Source: Acanthamoeba sp. SK_2022b (lineage: Eukaryota > Discosea > Longamoebia > Acanthamoebidae). Taken from it: DNA of 37,483 nt. The notes beneath the pieces were generated by a model. That model saw only the letters and a list, made by a program, of their open reading frames with translations. It made no database searches and was not told the DNA's origin. Positions 1-10,433 of this stretch are shown here, one piece after another; position 1 is the stretch's first letter; each line of letters begins with the position of its first letter. The DNA lies in the NCBI GenBank assembly GCA_027943245.1, contig JANDJZ010000372.1, positions 1 to 37,483 of the forward strand, in the 5' to 3' direction. The position numbers were made by a program, and so were the translations under genes.

Positions 1-123
1 GGCGCCGTCTTGGGCTTCGCGCTGTCGGTGCCCCTCGTCCTCCTCTCCGCCCTCGCCTGGACGGCCTCCCTCCAACTGCCCTTCTCCACCCCAGGAGACA
101 AGCCACGGCCCAAGAGAGACTGA
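1..123 (+). CDS. 3' end of a membrane-protein gene (partial)
   Basis: The frame is open from the first base to a TGA at 121-123 and gives 40 residues. It begins with a hydrophobic stretch (GAVLGFALSVPLVLLSALAW) that could be a transmembrane helix, followed by a polar, basic tail ending in KPRPKRD. The gene starts outside the window, so its family cannot be named. A short random open frame in GC-rich DNA is possible. The helix plus charged cytosolic tail and the following 560 bp without coding signal favour a real last exon. Confidence 0.45.
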   Translation, partial: GAVLGFALSVPLVLLSALAWTASLQLPFSTPGDKPRPKRD

Positions 124-685
124 ACCATACAACCAACACACACTTTAGCGTTCAAAACATGATAGCTATCATCTGTTGGTGTGGCTGGTCAAGGCAGAGG
201 TGGTTGCCCTAGCCCAGCCACACACGAGGTTGAAGATGGTCACAGGCTCTATGCCAGCAAGGGTCATGATGCCCTTTAGTGTGCCTGTCATTCAAATATT
301 CCATAATGTAATATGGGGCGCTCTATTGTGTGGTGGATTGGGCACCTCGCTCAACGAATTTAAAGGAGGTGGCGTGGATCAAACCTTGGAGATATCAGCG
401 TCTCGCCGTGCTTTGAGGATGGCCCTCGGTTGGTTGCGAGGGGGAACCGAAGCAGCCCAAGGGCTCTTCTGTGGGCAAGGGAGTCTCTCTCCTTGGCCTG
501 GGGGCGGTGAACCATTTCAATGGCCGCATGAGAAATCTCGTGAGGTGGCGATGGCGTTGGATGAGGGGAAGCGCCATTGGTCAGGGAGTTCCTTTTATAC
601 CTCCTCCCTTCCTCCTTCTCATCATTCAACTCACCTCTTCTTCAAGCAACCAACCAACCGGATATCTACAACGATAACAACGACA
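124..685 (+). promoter_or_regulatory. Intergenic region and putative promoter of the Leo-like gene
   Basis: No convincing coding exon is visible; open frames here have no recognisable domain and overlap on both strands. A TATA-like run CCTTTTATAC lies at 591-600, about 86 bp before the ATG at 686, but in + orientation it reads TTTTATA rather than TATAAA. The stretch just before the ATG is rich in C, T and CAAC motifs, as expected for a 5' leader. Confidence 0.3.
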
Positions 686-1442
686 ATGGCTTTCCTTCCC
701 AACTGGCTCGTCATGGTGATCGCCGCTGCGCTCGCCGTCATGTGCGCTGTTGCGCAGTCGCCTTCTGGCCCTTGCGCTGGCGGAGCGTTCCCCGACGCCA
801 ACCAATGCTGCCCTACCTCCATCAACGGAGTCAACTTTTACCGTGACGCCCGTGGCTGCTATCCCACGCGTCTCCCCAACAACCAGGTCCTCTACGCCGA
901 CGCGACTGGGTATCCTGTCCCTCCCACCCTTCTCGCAACAGCCCACAACAACCGACCTGACCGTGCCTCCCGCGGTGGTTATATTGCAGATGCTACCCCA
1001 ACGCTCAGGGCGTCTACAACACTGGCGGCGCTTGCCCTGCTGGCCAGCAGTGCGCTCCCACCTGCGTGCCCACCGCTGTTCCCTCTCCCAGCGCTTCGGC
1101 CTCTGCCTCTTCCATCCGTCGTACGCCTTGCCTCCTCCCTCTCTCTCTCTCTCTCTCTCCTTTGTTCTTGGCTTGTCTGATACTCGGTGTTGTGGTTGCC
1201 TGACCTATTGCTGTGTAGCGGCGTGCCCGGCCAACTCGCAGAGGGACGCCTCGGGCTGCTGCCCTCGCGCCTTTGGTGCCTCGCTGTTCTACCGTGACGC
1301 CCGCGGCTGCTACCCGATCTCCACCAACGCTGGCGTGCTGTACGCCGACGCGAGCGGCTGCTACCCCGATGTGAACGGCGTCTACAACAACGCCGGCTCG
1401 GCCTGCCCTGCTGGTCGCCAGTGCGTGCCCGCCTGCGACTAA
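686..1442 (+). CDS. Secreted two-module 8-cysteine protein, Leo cyst-wall lectin-like
   Basis: Exons 686-909, 990-1120 and 1219-1442 join to 192 residues. A signal peptide (about residues 1-24, ending near AVAQ) is followed by two similar modules. Each has eight cysteines in the same order: C, CC, C, C, C, C, C. Shared signatures are YRDARGCYP, VLYADA.GCYP and CPAG.QC. A short Ser/Pro/Ala spacer separates the modules. Two adjacent 8-Cys (four-disulphide) domains after a signal peptide is the published plan of the Acanthamoeba Leo lectins, which bind cellulose in the cyst wall; the assignment rests on that plan recalled from memory. Both introns have GT-AG ends. The second donor could be at 1117 instead of 1121, which changes only one residue. 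The intron in module 1 has no counterpart in module 2. Expression is expected during encystation, by inference from the family. Confidence 0.72.
1139..1160. repeat. (CT)n tract in intron 2 of the Leo-like gene
   Basis: A run of CT dinucleotides lies inside the intron 1121-1218. It may serve as a pyrimidine-rich stretch, although it is closer to the donor than to the acceptor. Confidence 0.9.
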
Positions 1443-1654
1443 GCGCGCAGCTTCATATGGACGCTGGCGGAACAGGTCTCCCACGCTGAGCGCGACGATC
1501 ATCGACTTCAACCTCCACCACCTCAGCATCAACCACCAACTCTGCCGCCCTCATCACCAAACTGTTGTTCTTTTTAACCACTCCTACCCTGCTTTCGTTG
1601 CACCTCTTCTTTAAATACACCCCACTCTCTTTAGTCAGTGTTTGTTTGTGGCCA

Positions 1655-4228
1655 TCACCACACGAGGCACTTGTTGGGGCGGTTCATCTTGGAACCGACC
1701 GGGCAGTTGAATGCAGCGGCAAACTCATCGATGTTGCTCAGCGGGCCGTTGACGCGGAACTGACTCGGCGAGTGACTGTCCCATTCGATCTGGTCCTCGA
1801 TAGCCTCGGGCGTGGCGACCGTGCACCAGGTCTGGCCCAGGAACAGCCAGAAGAGCTGGTCGTTGGTGAGGCCCTTCACGAGCTGGCCGTCGGGGAACTC
1901 CGGCTGGCCGCGCTCGCGCACCCACGACCGATAAGCGCGGAAGGCGTTCTTGGCGCCGCCCAGGTCGGCGATATTCTCGCCCAGGGTCTGCTTGCCGTCG
2001 ACGTGGACTGTCGAACCGTTGATCATCACCGAATAGTTGCCGTACTGGTTGACCAGGCACTGGGCGTGCTCATTGAAGCGGTCCTCGGACCCCGGGTCCA
2101 TCCAATCGTCGGGCAGCCCCGTGGGCCCGTATAGGCGCCCATTGTTGTCGAAGCCGTGGGTTGTCTCGTGGCCCACAACGTAGCCCATCCGCGCGTACTA
2201 TAAAAAGTGTGGGTTGTGTTGTGAGCAGACACAATTAGTCTTCAAGGACCACGTGGACCAATATGGTTGCGAGGAGCCAAGCCAAACCTGGAACATGACA
2301 GGCAGGGAGATGGAGAACATGGGCGACTCGAGGATGCCCGCCGGGAAGCTGATCGTGTTGGTGATGGGTGAGTAGAAGGCGTTGACGATGGTCGCCGGGA
2401 ACTGCATGTCGCTCCGGTTTAGGGGCAACCCCACCTCCGACAGCTGGTTCATACGGTCCGCCCTCATGGTGGACATCATGTTGGAGACCAGTGACCTGGG
2501 CGACAGGGCAATCCCACTGTAGCGGTTGAGTCGGTTGGGGTGGCCTATGATCTGGATGATGGCGTCCAGCTTGCCCCGCGCGGCGTCCCTGGAATTGGAC
2601 GAGAGCCACTGGAGCTCATCAAGGCCGATGTCAAACGCCTTCTGGATGCGCGTAGTCATATTGACCACCGCCTCGACCACGTCGTCGCTCACGATCTTCG
2701 TGCTGAAGAGTAGTCCCACGTAGTCGGTGAACACCGAGGCCACGGCCCCGCCACAAAACGCATCCCTATCGTCCAAGAGGTCTGCCACGCCAATGCGGAG
2801 GTCGAAAAAGTCCGACTGCCCGTAGTGGGCCTTGGCCGTGACCTTCTTCTCCGACTCCAGCTTGTCCTCAACCGCACGCCGTACTGCGGCCTCGAGGGTT
2901 GCGCCACCGCTCTGGGACTTCTCGTCTCCGGGCGAAATCAGGCTGTGCAGGACATTGTGGGCCTGCCAGGCCAGGTAGTAGCGCGTCGTCTCGAGGGACG
3001 TGACAGGATCGGCTAGGATGCGGCCCAGAGCGCGGAAGTAGTTGAAGTCGGCCACCATCACCAGAGTCGACGGTTGCATGACGGAGCCCAGGCCCAGGGC
3101 CTCGAAGTAGGGGACCATGTCGAGCGACGTGTTGCCGGCGAACTGGGCGTAGGTCATGTTCACCACTTCCACGTTCCACACCTCTGCAGGGAGAGCGGGA
3201 TATGTGAGAGGAGAGGGGGGAGGAAGGTGAAGGGCGCCATTACCGCTTAGGCTCCAGTAAAGGTGGGACTCGAAGTCCCAGAGCAGGGCCGCCGTAGCGT
3301 TGGGCGACGCCACGTTGGGGTAGAACTTGGCCATGAACTGGGACACCTCGTCAATGTAGCGCGGCTCGGCTTGCCTGGAAAAGTTATCATTGGCGGCCCA
3401 CTGGGTGATACCGTGGTGTTTGTCAAAGTAGAACTGAAGACGATAGACACGCTCCGGCGAGGAGTCAGGTTCGACTTTGACATCAAAGAACGGGCGCACG
3501 AGCCTAGGGTGCAACCAGGACTGACGGAACATCATCACAAGGAGAGGAGAGGCGACGTGACGATGTGAGAAAAAGAGCGGGAAGATCAAGTAAGCCTCGT
3601 CGACCGAACCAGGAGAGGCATGAGATCGGTGGGCTTGGTCGATGCCAGGCCGTTGATGTGTTCGTCAAGGACTGACCGCAAGACGACCTCGAAATCTAGT
3701 TCCAGGGCGTCCGGACTCTGCATGCAGCTCGAGTAGAAGTCGCCAAGGAGCGGCCACTGGCCGTCGATGATCTCCTTGATGATCTTCTCGTTTGCTGCGG
3801 CGATGTCCATGAACGTGGGGACATACATAGAGATGTTGCGCAGGGGTGTGTCTTGGACGAAGGAGCCGCAGGAGAACTGGTAGAAGTCGTCGCACGGGTC
3901 CGCCGACCGGTCCATCATTCGTTCCGCCGTCCTGTGCCCAGGATAAGGGGTTAAAAAAGAAAGGAGCCAGCCAGGAGTGACGGGGGAGTCAAAGGCACGA
4001 GACCGACCTGGCCATTTGGAGATAGGTGTCGGGAAAGAAGGAGGAGCCGCTTGAGTCTTGTTGTCCCTGAGAGACCTGCCGGACCACAAGGAAGACCGCC
4101 ATGGCGAAGATAGCGACGAGGAGCACGAAGGCGGCCGTTCCCGCAAGCCCCCAGAACGCTGAGGAGGAGCTCCCGCGGTGCCGTGGGAAGCTGTTGATAA
4201 GGCCTACAGAACTGTCGTAGTCGTCCAT
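1655..4228 (-). CDS. M13 family zinc metallopeptidase (neprilysin/endothelin-converting-enzyme-like), type II membrane protein
   Basis: Five exons on the minus strand: 4228-4008, 3931-3610, 3520-3244, 3183-2288 and 2197-1655. They join in phase to 752 residues, the usual M13 length. A single N-terminal membrane helix (about residues 24-49, after a short polar tail) predicts a type II anchor with an extracellular or luminal catalytic domain. Zinc-site motifs are intact: HETTH (ligands H582 and H586, catalytic E583) and GENIADLGG (ligand E646). The NAFYSP substrate-binding motif and the C-terminal CLVW ending are also present. The family cleaves peptides at the amino side of hydrophobic residues. 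The first ATG with a sensible context is at 4228; in-frame upstream GTG codons were not used. The gene converges on the Leo-like gene with 212 bp between stops. In an amoeba the substrates are unknown. Confidence 0.9.
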
Positions 4229-4416
4229 CCTGTGAGGGCCACTCGCATCCACACCTCACGACGCTTCGCCAAAGAGCACAAGGTCCATGGTTTAGGTTTC
4301 CTTTTTCCTCCCTCTCTGTTTTCTCAGAAAAATATAAACTAATATAAATAACTGTTTTTTTGTTTTTTTTTTAAATAGAAACAAACAGGAGGGGAACAGG
4401 TGGGGGAGACACAGGG
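4229..4416 (-). other. Short intergenic region between two minus-strand genes
   Basis: This stretch holds the leader/promoter of the M13 gene and the 3' end of the HECT ligase gene. It is AT-rich with long T runs on the + strand (about 4354-4376). No coding or RNA feature was recognised. Confidence 0.4.
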
Positions 4417-4945
4417 TCAAATCATGCCGAACCCTTCGGCGTTGGAGATGGCGGTCATGAGGCGCTCCTGCAGCTTCTCCCGCGACGCGTACTCGGGCAG
4501 CAGGAGGTGGTTGAAGCACGTGTGCGCCTGCGGCAGCCTATCGGAATCCTCCCCGTGGCGGGTGATCACGAAGGCGAGCTTGCCCAAACCGCCGATCGGC
4601 GACCGATCGCTGCCGGTGCTGAAGAAGAGCAGTCGCTTCTTCTCGTCGAGCGTCATCGAATGCACGATCGACCAAAAGTCCCTACACCGCACACCGCACG
4701 AGGTCAGTTGCGTGTGCGCACGATGCGCAAGAAGAAGTGAAGGAGGAGGAGGAGGAGGAGGAGGAGAAGGCGCGTACTTGATGACGCGGTGGTCCTGGTG
4801 GTAGCCGTTGTCGTACTGGGTCACCTTCTCCAGCTCCTCAAAGTCGAGCACGGGGCTGCCGCACACGAGCTGCTCCAGCTCCTCGGCTCGGAACATCTGT
4901 TTCCAAGCGGTCAACCACGCGTGTTCGACCATCGGCGCGCCTTGC

Positions 4946-5007
<62 letters not shown>

Positions 5008-5877
5008 AGCGCACGTTGAACGCTCGCGACTCACAAACGAGACGGAAGCCGCTCAGGAAGGCCTCGAACTGGGCGGCGATGGAGTCCTTCAGGTACCACC
5101 GCACGTAGAGGTCCACGTATTCTGCAGAGACACGCGTTTGGCCCAAAGGTGGATCATGAGAGATGCGCCATGAGACGCCATGGCAATCCACTCACCGCGG
5201 CGGGGAGAGCCGAATGTAGTAGTAGTGGTGGTAGTAGTAATAGTATGGGCACATGTGTCAGATTCTTATCAGCTATTTGTGGTTCACCATCCGCCTCTTG
5301 GTTATTTATTTCGTTATTTAGTATTTATTTTCGGTGGTCTGCGTTGTAGTATAAATAGGCTCTCATCATTTACATGTATCGCCCATACTTGTACACACCA
5401 CACATACACACCAGCTCTCTCCCTCCTTCGCTCTCTCTTTCAGTGAAATCCAGCCATCGTGGGAGGGGGGAGGGGGGCACCTTGTCGGTTGTCGTTGGTG
5501 AGGGGGATGTCGGCGCCGCCCTCCTTGAGGTCGTGCGTCTGCACGGCGCCGTAGGCCTCGTACGAGATCTGGAAGTTCTGCATGAACGTCTCCTCCACGT
5601 TGCCGTTGAACTCGAGCAGCTTGCGCAACCCCTGCGCCAAGCCCTGCGCACGCGCGGGTTGCACGCGTCATCAGCCACACACGCGTCGCGCTTGGCAGGA
5701 GCAGCAAAAGGCGAGAGAGAGAGAGAGAGAGAGGTGGAGGAGGCGATGAGGCGTACGGGGTTGACGTCCTTGAGGTCGTCAAGGGTGGGCTCCAGGCCCA
5801 CGAGCTTCTTGTAGACAACGAACGGGAAGTGGAGGTCCAGGATGATGCCGTTGTAGATGGCCAGCCCGAGAATCTAC

Positions 5878-5942
<65 letters not shown>

Positions 5943-6441
5943 TGAGGCTTGTGTGTAGTGGAAACGATAGGAGGAGGGGCGTACGATGCCGATGAGCTTG
6001 AACTCGTCAAAGTCGGTGGAGACCGAGTTGAACCAGGAGGTGCGCGCCTCCTCGCTGTACGTGAACATGCCGAACTTGGCGTCCAGGATCTGTCGCAGGA
6101 TCAACTGTTTTGGCACGCCACAACAGAAATAGAAATAGAAATAGAAATAGAAATACACAAAAGGTAGGTGTGAGAACCTATACATGCGCATTCACCGAAC
6201 ACAAACGCGCCAACCAAACCAACAAGCGAACGATATGTGTAGACCTTTAATGAAGAAGAAGAAGGCTGAGAGAAGATGTACCTGGAAGAGTTCCTTCTGC
6301 ACGCCGCCCTCGTCGATGGCCTCCTCTCCCACGAAATGCACCCTGAGCTCCTTCTTCAGGTCCGCCGGATCGTGGCGCTGGATCTGCATCCCCCCCACAC
6401 ACACCACCATCACACCAACAGCTGCCATGTGAGCAAACGTG

Positions 6442-6496
<55 letters not shown>

Positions 6497-8308
6497 GGCG
6501 TCATGTGTACCGCGGAGAGGGTGTCCTGGATGAGGTGCTCGCGGCGGATCTTGAAGACCAGGGCGGGCGCGCTGACCATGCCCGTGAAGATGGTGCGGCG
6601 GAGGGCCTCCTGCCGCTGGTGGTGCTGCTCCACGATGGACTCGTACTGCAGGATCTTGCTCTTGGTACCGGCGTCGAACACGAACGAGTAGTTGCAGAAC
6701 GAGAACTGGTCCGAGCCGTCGATCCACCGCATGAAGTCCTCCTACAATCGCCCGCGTCAGTGTGCACTGCGTGTGTGCGTGTGTGTGCGTTACCTTGAGG
6801 TCGATGCTTTCGTTGATGGCGTCGTTGTAGAACTCGGGGTAGTCGAGCTTGTCCTCGGCGATCTGTTCGTTGGCGTTGTAGAGGAGCTGCAGCACGCGCA
6901 CGGCGGCCGGAACGTAGTCGTCGGCGTGGAGCGAGAAGGGCTGGGCCGCGGCCAGGATGCGCAGGGTGATGTACTGCTGGACGATGCCCAGGAACGTGCG
7001 CATGCGCTCGGCGCTCATCTGCGACCACCAGCTCACGAGCACCTCCTTGGAGCGCTCGGGCAGCAGCGGGATCGCCCGAACGAGCGGGCCCAGGATGGAC
7101 TTGTGGTACTCCAGGTCCAGCAGCATCGGGCTCTGTGCGGCGACAGACACGGCGGACAGCCACGTGGCACAGAGTCAGCGCGATTGGCTGATGGTGGCGT
7201 GGTGGTGGTGGTGTGCTGCGCGCGCGTGTGGTAACCCAGGGAGTGAGCGTTGCTTACCTGGAGGACGACAACGATTTGTCGGAGGTTCTCCGGTTGCGAC
7301 AGGCGGGGCGCGGCCACCTTCAAGCTGGCGACGAGCCGCTCGAACGCGCTCGCCAACACATTCCTCACGTTCGGGGGCTGCGCGCACAAAGGAGTGAGTG
7401 AGAGCGGGGAGCGATTGTCTGTGAGCAAGTGGCCGCAATATCCCAGAGGGACCGGTAACGCATAGAAATAGTAGGAGTAGAAGTACCATTTGCTCCACCT
7501 CAGCAAACAGCTCGGCCACGGCGTTTTCGTCCAGCCCTGCGCCGAGCAGCCCGAGTAGCGGAGGTGAGTGGATGATTGGGGGGGGGAGAGCTGGCGCTGC
7601 GCGGGAACGGTCTTGAGGGCGTACCTGAACTCTCCGGTGTCGCGGCAACAGCGTAGTCGCCCGACTGCCCAAAAAAAGAATTAAAAATTAAAAATTTAAT
7701 ATTAGAACAAATAAAATTTTACGTAAAAAGAAACAAGTAGAGCGAAGAGGTGGGGCTGGCTCACCTTCAAGAAGCTGACGTTCAAGTACTCGGGCTCGGA
7801 GAAGATGGAGCCAAAGGTGCGAATGATGGGCGTGTAGTCGCTGGACTGCTTGGCGTTGCCCACCAGCTCGCGCATCTTCTGGATGCTCAAGTGCGGTGTC
7901 TGGATCTGGGGTGGGCACAGGTGCTCGTTGGTGAACGCCAGCTTGAGCGCTTGTGCCGCTGCCTGGTTTGGACTCATCGGTCCCACAGCTGCAGCCAAAG
8001 TTGAATTACACCAATGAGAGGGATTGACCAACACGAGCGATGACGGGAGGACGCTTACCGCTGGCGCAGTGAGGGTTTTTACAGTGCGGGTTGCCACAGC
8101 CTGTAGTTAGCTGCATGAAGTATCTGCACACAGAAAAAAACGCAGCGAGGGGGTTGAGGCCTGCGACATCAATTGACGTTTTGATGGGAGGGAGGGTAAG
8201 GTACCGCTGCACGTTCTCTTTGAAGTTATTTTGCTGCTGTTGCGGCTGTTGCTGCGTCTTGTTATCAGTGACTACGTCCATCTTGTCAGGCCGCTGTGTC
8301 ACCTCCAT
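4417..8308 (-). CDS. UBE3A-like: UBE3A (E6-AP)-like HECT E3 ubiquitin ligase with N-terminal AZUL zinc finger
   Basis: Fifteen exons: 8308-8205, 8123-8059, 7988-7765, 7664-7625, 7536-7487, 7377-7258, 7132-6794, 6741-6511, 6383-6282, 6104-5985, 5873-5757, 5643-5481, 5121-5035, 4940-4778 and 4681-4417. All phases agree, giving 729 residues (human UBE3A is about 850). The AZUL finger is at about 35-85: [11 protein letters not shown] with Cys44, 49, 54 and 81. A Gln-rich leader precedes it. The HECT domain fills the C-terminal half: [41 protein letters not shown] and [10 protein letters not shown]. The catalytic cysteine is Cys697 in HTCFN, and the chain ends in EGFGMI. The domain order and C-terminal motifs match UBE3A closely. 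It should accept ubiquitin from an E2 on Cys697 and pass it to substrates; AZUL in human UBE3A binds the proteasome. The exon 14 acceptor (CAAG at 4941) is the least certain join. Confidence 0.92.
4741..4768. repeat. (GGA)n tract in last intron of the UBE3A-like gene
   Basis: About nine GGA/AGG triplets lie in the intron 4682-4777, just downstream of the donor of the last intron on the minus strand. Confidence 0.85.
4947..5006. repeat. (TG)n microsatellite in a UBE3A-like intron
   Basis: About 30 uninterrupted TG units fill most of the intron 4941-5034. In transcript sense the tract reads (AC)n. Translated HT/CV repeats here are not coding. Confidence 0.95.
5713..5732. repeat. (GA)n tract in a UBE3A-like intron
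   Basis: Ten GA units lie in the intron 5644-5756. In transcript sense the tract is (TC)n, a pyrimidine run. Confidence 0.9.
5879..5940. repeat. (AC)n microsatellite in a UBE3A-like intron
   Basis: About 31 AC units lie in the intron 5874-5984, abutting the acceptor. In transcript sense it reads (GT)n, the opposite orientation to the other long tracts in minus-strand genes here. Confidence 0.95.
6125..6154. repeat. Five tandem AGAAAT hexamers in a UBE3A-like intron
   Basis: Five perfect AGAAAT copies lie in the 177-bp intron 6105-6281. In transcript sense the tract is T-rich and lies upstream of the acceptor at 6105, so it may double as a polypyrimidine tract. Confidence 0.9.
6443..6495. 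repeat. (TG)n microsatellite in a UBE3A-like intron
   Basis: About 26 TG units lie within the intron 6384-6510; transcript sense is (AC)n. Confidence 0.95.
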
Positions 8309-8631
8309 ATTTTTTTAATTTACAAAGTTTTTACAAATGCTTTTGAAAGATGAAGGAGAAGAGCAGGCAGGATCGATGGAGGAAGATGATGATGTGAATT
8401 GGATGGAGGCAGGAAAAAACGAATTTAGCACTGTGGTTGAGGAGAATCTTTTCTTCGTTTGGTTTTGTTTCGGCGGTATTTCTCGGAACACGTGAAATTT
8501 CTTCATTCCGCCTGCTGTGGTGTGTACATTGTTGGCTGGCGAGACGGCCGAGGCTTCCTCAGCCACGGCCTTCTCTCTGATGGTAGAGACCGTCCCAGTT
8601 GGTCTCGAGAGGGGAGCATCGTTGCCCCAGA
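8309..8631 (-). other. Intergenic: 3' region of TPX2-like gene and upstream region of UBE3A-like gene
   Basis: A long open frame runs through this stretch on the minus strand, continuous with another frame of the TPX2-like exon, but it lacks domain similarity. The AT-rich run just upstream of the UBE3A-like ATG (about 8309-8320) has no clear TATA box. No RNA gene was recognised. Confidence 0.4.
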
Positions 8632-10261
8632 TCAGGAGCGGTAGGAGTCCACATGCTTGCGGCGCTTGGTCATCAGGCAGGGCGAGGCGGGCTCCGTGAG
8701 CGGCTTGGCCGATGGCAGGGCCTGCATGGGTTGATAGACGGACAGGGGAACCGGCCGCGCCTTGTGGACGAGCCGCTTGCGCAGCCGCCGCACCTCCCGC
8801 TCCTCCTCCCGCTCTCGCGCCGCTTGCGCCTGCCGCCGGGCCTCGGCCTCGGCCGCCTCCTTGGCTCGCATGCGCTCCTCGAACGCCGCGCGCTGGGCCG
8901 CGCGCGAGTCTGATTGAAGGTTGAACTCGCTGAGTTCGGTCAGCGGGCGCGTGGATGGCCGTGGCTTGAAGGGCGCGTCGGTGGGCAGCGGGAGGGCCTT
9001 GAACTGACGGTTCTCCTTGTCCTGCTCGGCGGCCACGGCCAGCGAGTGCTGGAGCAGCGTGACCTTCTCGACGCCGCGCTCCTCGGTGCGGAGCGGGAAC
9101 GGCTTGGGTTCGGTGAGCGGCGCGGTGGCGGGCTCCGGACGGAAGGGCTCGCTGCAGGGCAGCGGGCGCGCGTTGAATCGGCGCAGCTCCTCCTCGCGCT
9201 TGCGCTCCTCCTCGAGGCGGCGCGCGAGGGCCTCCTGCTTGGTGAGGCCGCGATCCTCGGTGCGGAGCGGGTAGGGCTTGGGTTGGGTGAGCGGGGCGGT
9301 GGAGGGGGCCGGCCGGAAGGCCTCGCCATCGGGCAGAGGCCGGGCGCGGAACCGTCGGTGCTCTTCCTCGCGCCGACGCTCCTCCTGGCGCGCGCGCTCG
9401 AGGGCCTCGCGCGCCTGCTGTCCGCGCTGATCGGTCATCAGCTGGAAGGGACGCGGCGCCGTCTTGTGCCTCTTGCCGCCGCCCTCGTCGTTCTGGGAGG
9501 AGTGGCCGCTCGAGCTTGCTGTGTGGCGATTGTGTGTGCTGCTCTGGGCCGATGGCTCCTCGAGTCGCCTCTTCTTTCCCAGCCTGGCTGTTGTGTGAAG
9601 CATTGGCGACTGTACAAGAAGAAGCGAGTGTGAGCCTGGTGGGACAGCCAAGCCGCGGTGATGATACGGAACAAAGATGAGTAGATACCTGCGGTTCGGT
9701 GGGAGGACGCTTAAAGACGGGGGCGACCGAAGCGGATGTGCCCTCGAGCACATGGACAGGGAGCGGATTGGCCCTAAAGTAGGTCCGGCTCTCCAGCTCC
9801 TGCTGTTCACGCTCCTCCGGAGACAGGAATCTGTGCGTCACGCGGCATCGATGTGGGTACGGGGAACACGCGCAGATTGTAATGGTGTTCGTGTGTGTGC
9901 GTACCTGGTGGGTCTGGCCCTGTGAGCTGTGGCAAAATTGAACTCCTTTGGTTGTGTAAGGGATTTGATGGAAGCCTTAGTGCGAATGTCCAGACTCGAA
10001 CGAATCATCTGTGCAGATAAAAGTGAGTTAAGATTGGTGATTTGAAGTGGACATTGGCGCTAATGAACGTAAAGCGTTTTTCAATGAGTGCTTTACCCGA
10101 GCATCGATTTGTCGCCTCCTCTTGCGCTGTTCAGCAAAGCTGGTGACACCAACACCACCGCGCCCATCATCGCTCAATGCGGAGCGATCAAAAGAGAGGT
10201 CAGCCGCGAACGCGCTGTGCCCAGATGACGTCAGAGACGTGTAGCTGTTATTTCGGCTCAT
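8632..10261 (-). CDS. TPX2-like: TPX2-like spindle assembly factor
   Basis: Four exons: 10261-10097, 10008-9905, 9830-9689 and 9609-8632, giving 462 residues. The protein is basic and largely helical. It carries a repeated TPX2-type module with an F.A.PLP motif, a proline-spaced linker and PLT.PK.F.LRTE.RG. Examples are FRANPLPVHVLEG, FRARPLP, FNARPLP and FKALPLP. It ends in KPLTEPASPCLMTKRR, the hallmark of the TPX2 C-terminal domain. LTQPKEFNFATAHRARP in exon 2 is typical of the TPX2 central region. Such proteins nucleate and bind spindle microtubules and, in animals, activate Aurora A. The canonical N-terminal Aurora-binding YSYDAP motif is not visible, and the protein is much shorter than animal or plant TPX2 (about 750 residues). 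Aurora activation is therefore uncertain. An E2F-like motif lies about 115 bp upstream. Confidence 0.82.
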
Positions 10262-10376
10262 CAAAACAAACAGCTTGTGATGTGTCGTTTCTTCCTTTAC
10301 GCTTCTGATTCTGAGACGTTGTAGATCTCCTCCTACCCCTCGCAACGTTCTGCTCTCTCTCGCCCGAGCCGCGTTT

Positions 10377-10388
10377 TTTGGCGGGAAA
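10377..10388 (-). promoter_or_regulatory. E2F-like site upstream of the TPX2-like gene
   Basis: TTTGGCGGGAAA fits the E2F/DP consensus, reading TTTCCCGCC on the minus strand. It is 116 bp upstream of the TPX2-like ATG and 46 bp from the stop of the upstream dehydrogenase gene, so it sits in a 172-bp promoter gap. E2F control of spindle genes is established in animals and plants. Its function here is inferred. Confidence 0.45.
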
Positions 10389-10433
10389 AACCAAACGGCC
10401 ATTTTCTGTCTCCATGCTTGGGATTCCACTCAC

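Noticed and set aside
176..660. Open frames in the region before the Leo-like gene
   Set aside because: Overlapping frames on both strands share no motif with known families. The + frame merely runs into the real signal peptide at 686.
8315..9841. 508-residue minus-strand frame overlapping the TPX2-like gene
   Set aside because: Its first part is a true TPX2-like exon, but beyond the donor at 9688 it continues in the wrong frame as Arg/Pro/Ala low complexity. The spliced model restores TPX2 repeats instead.
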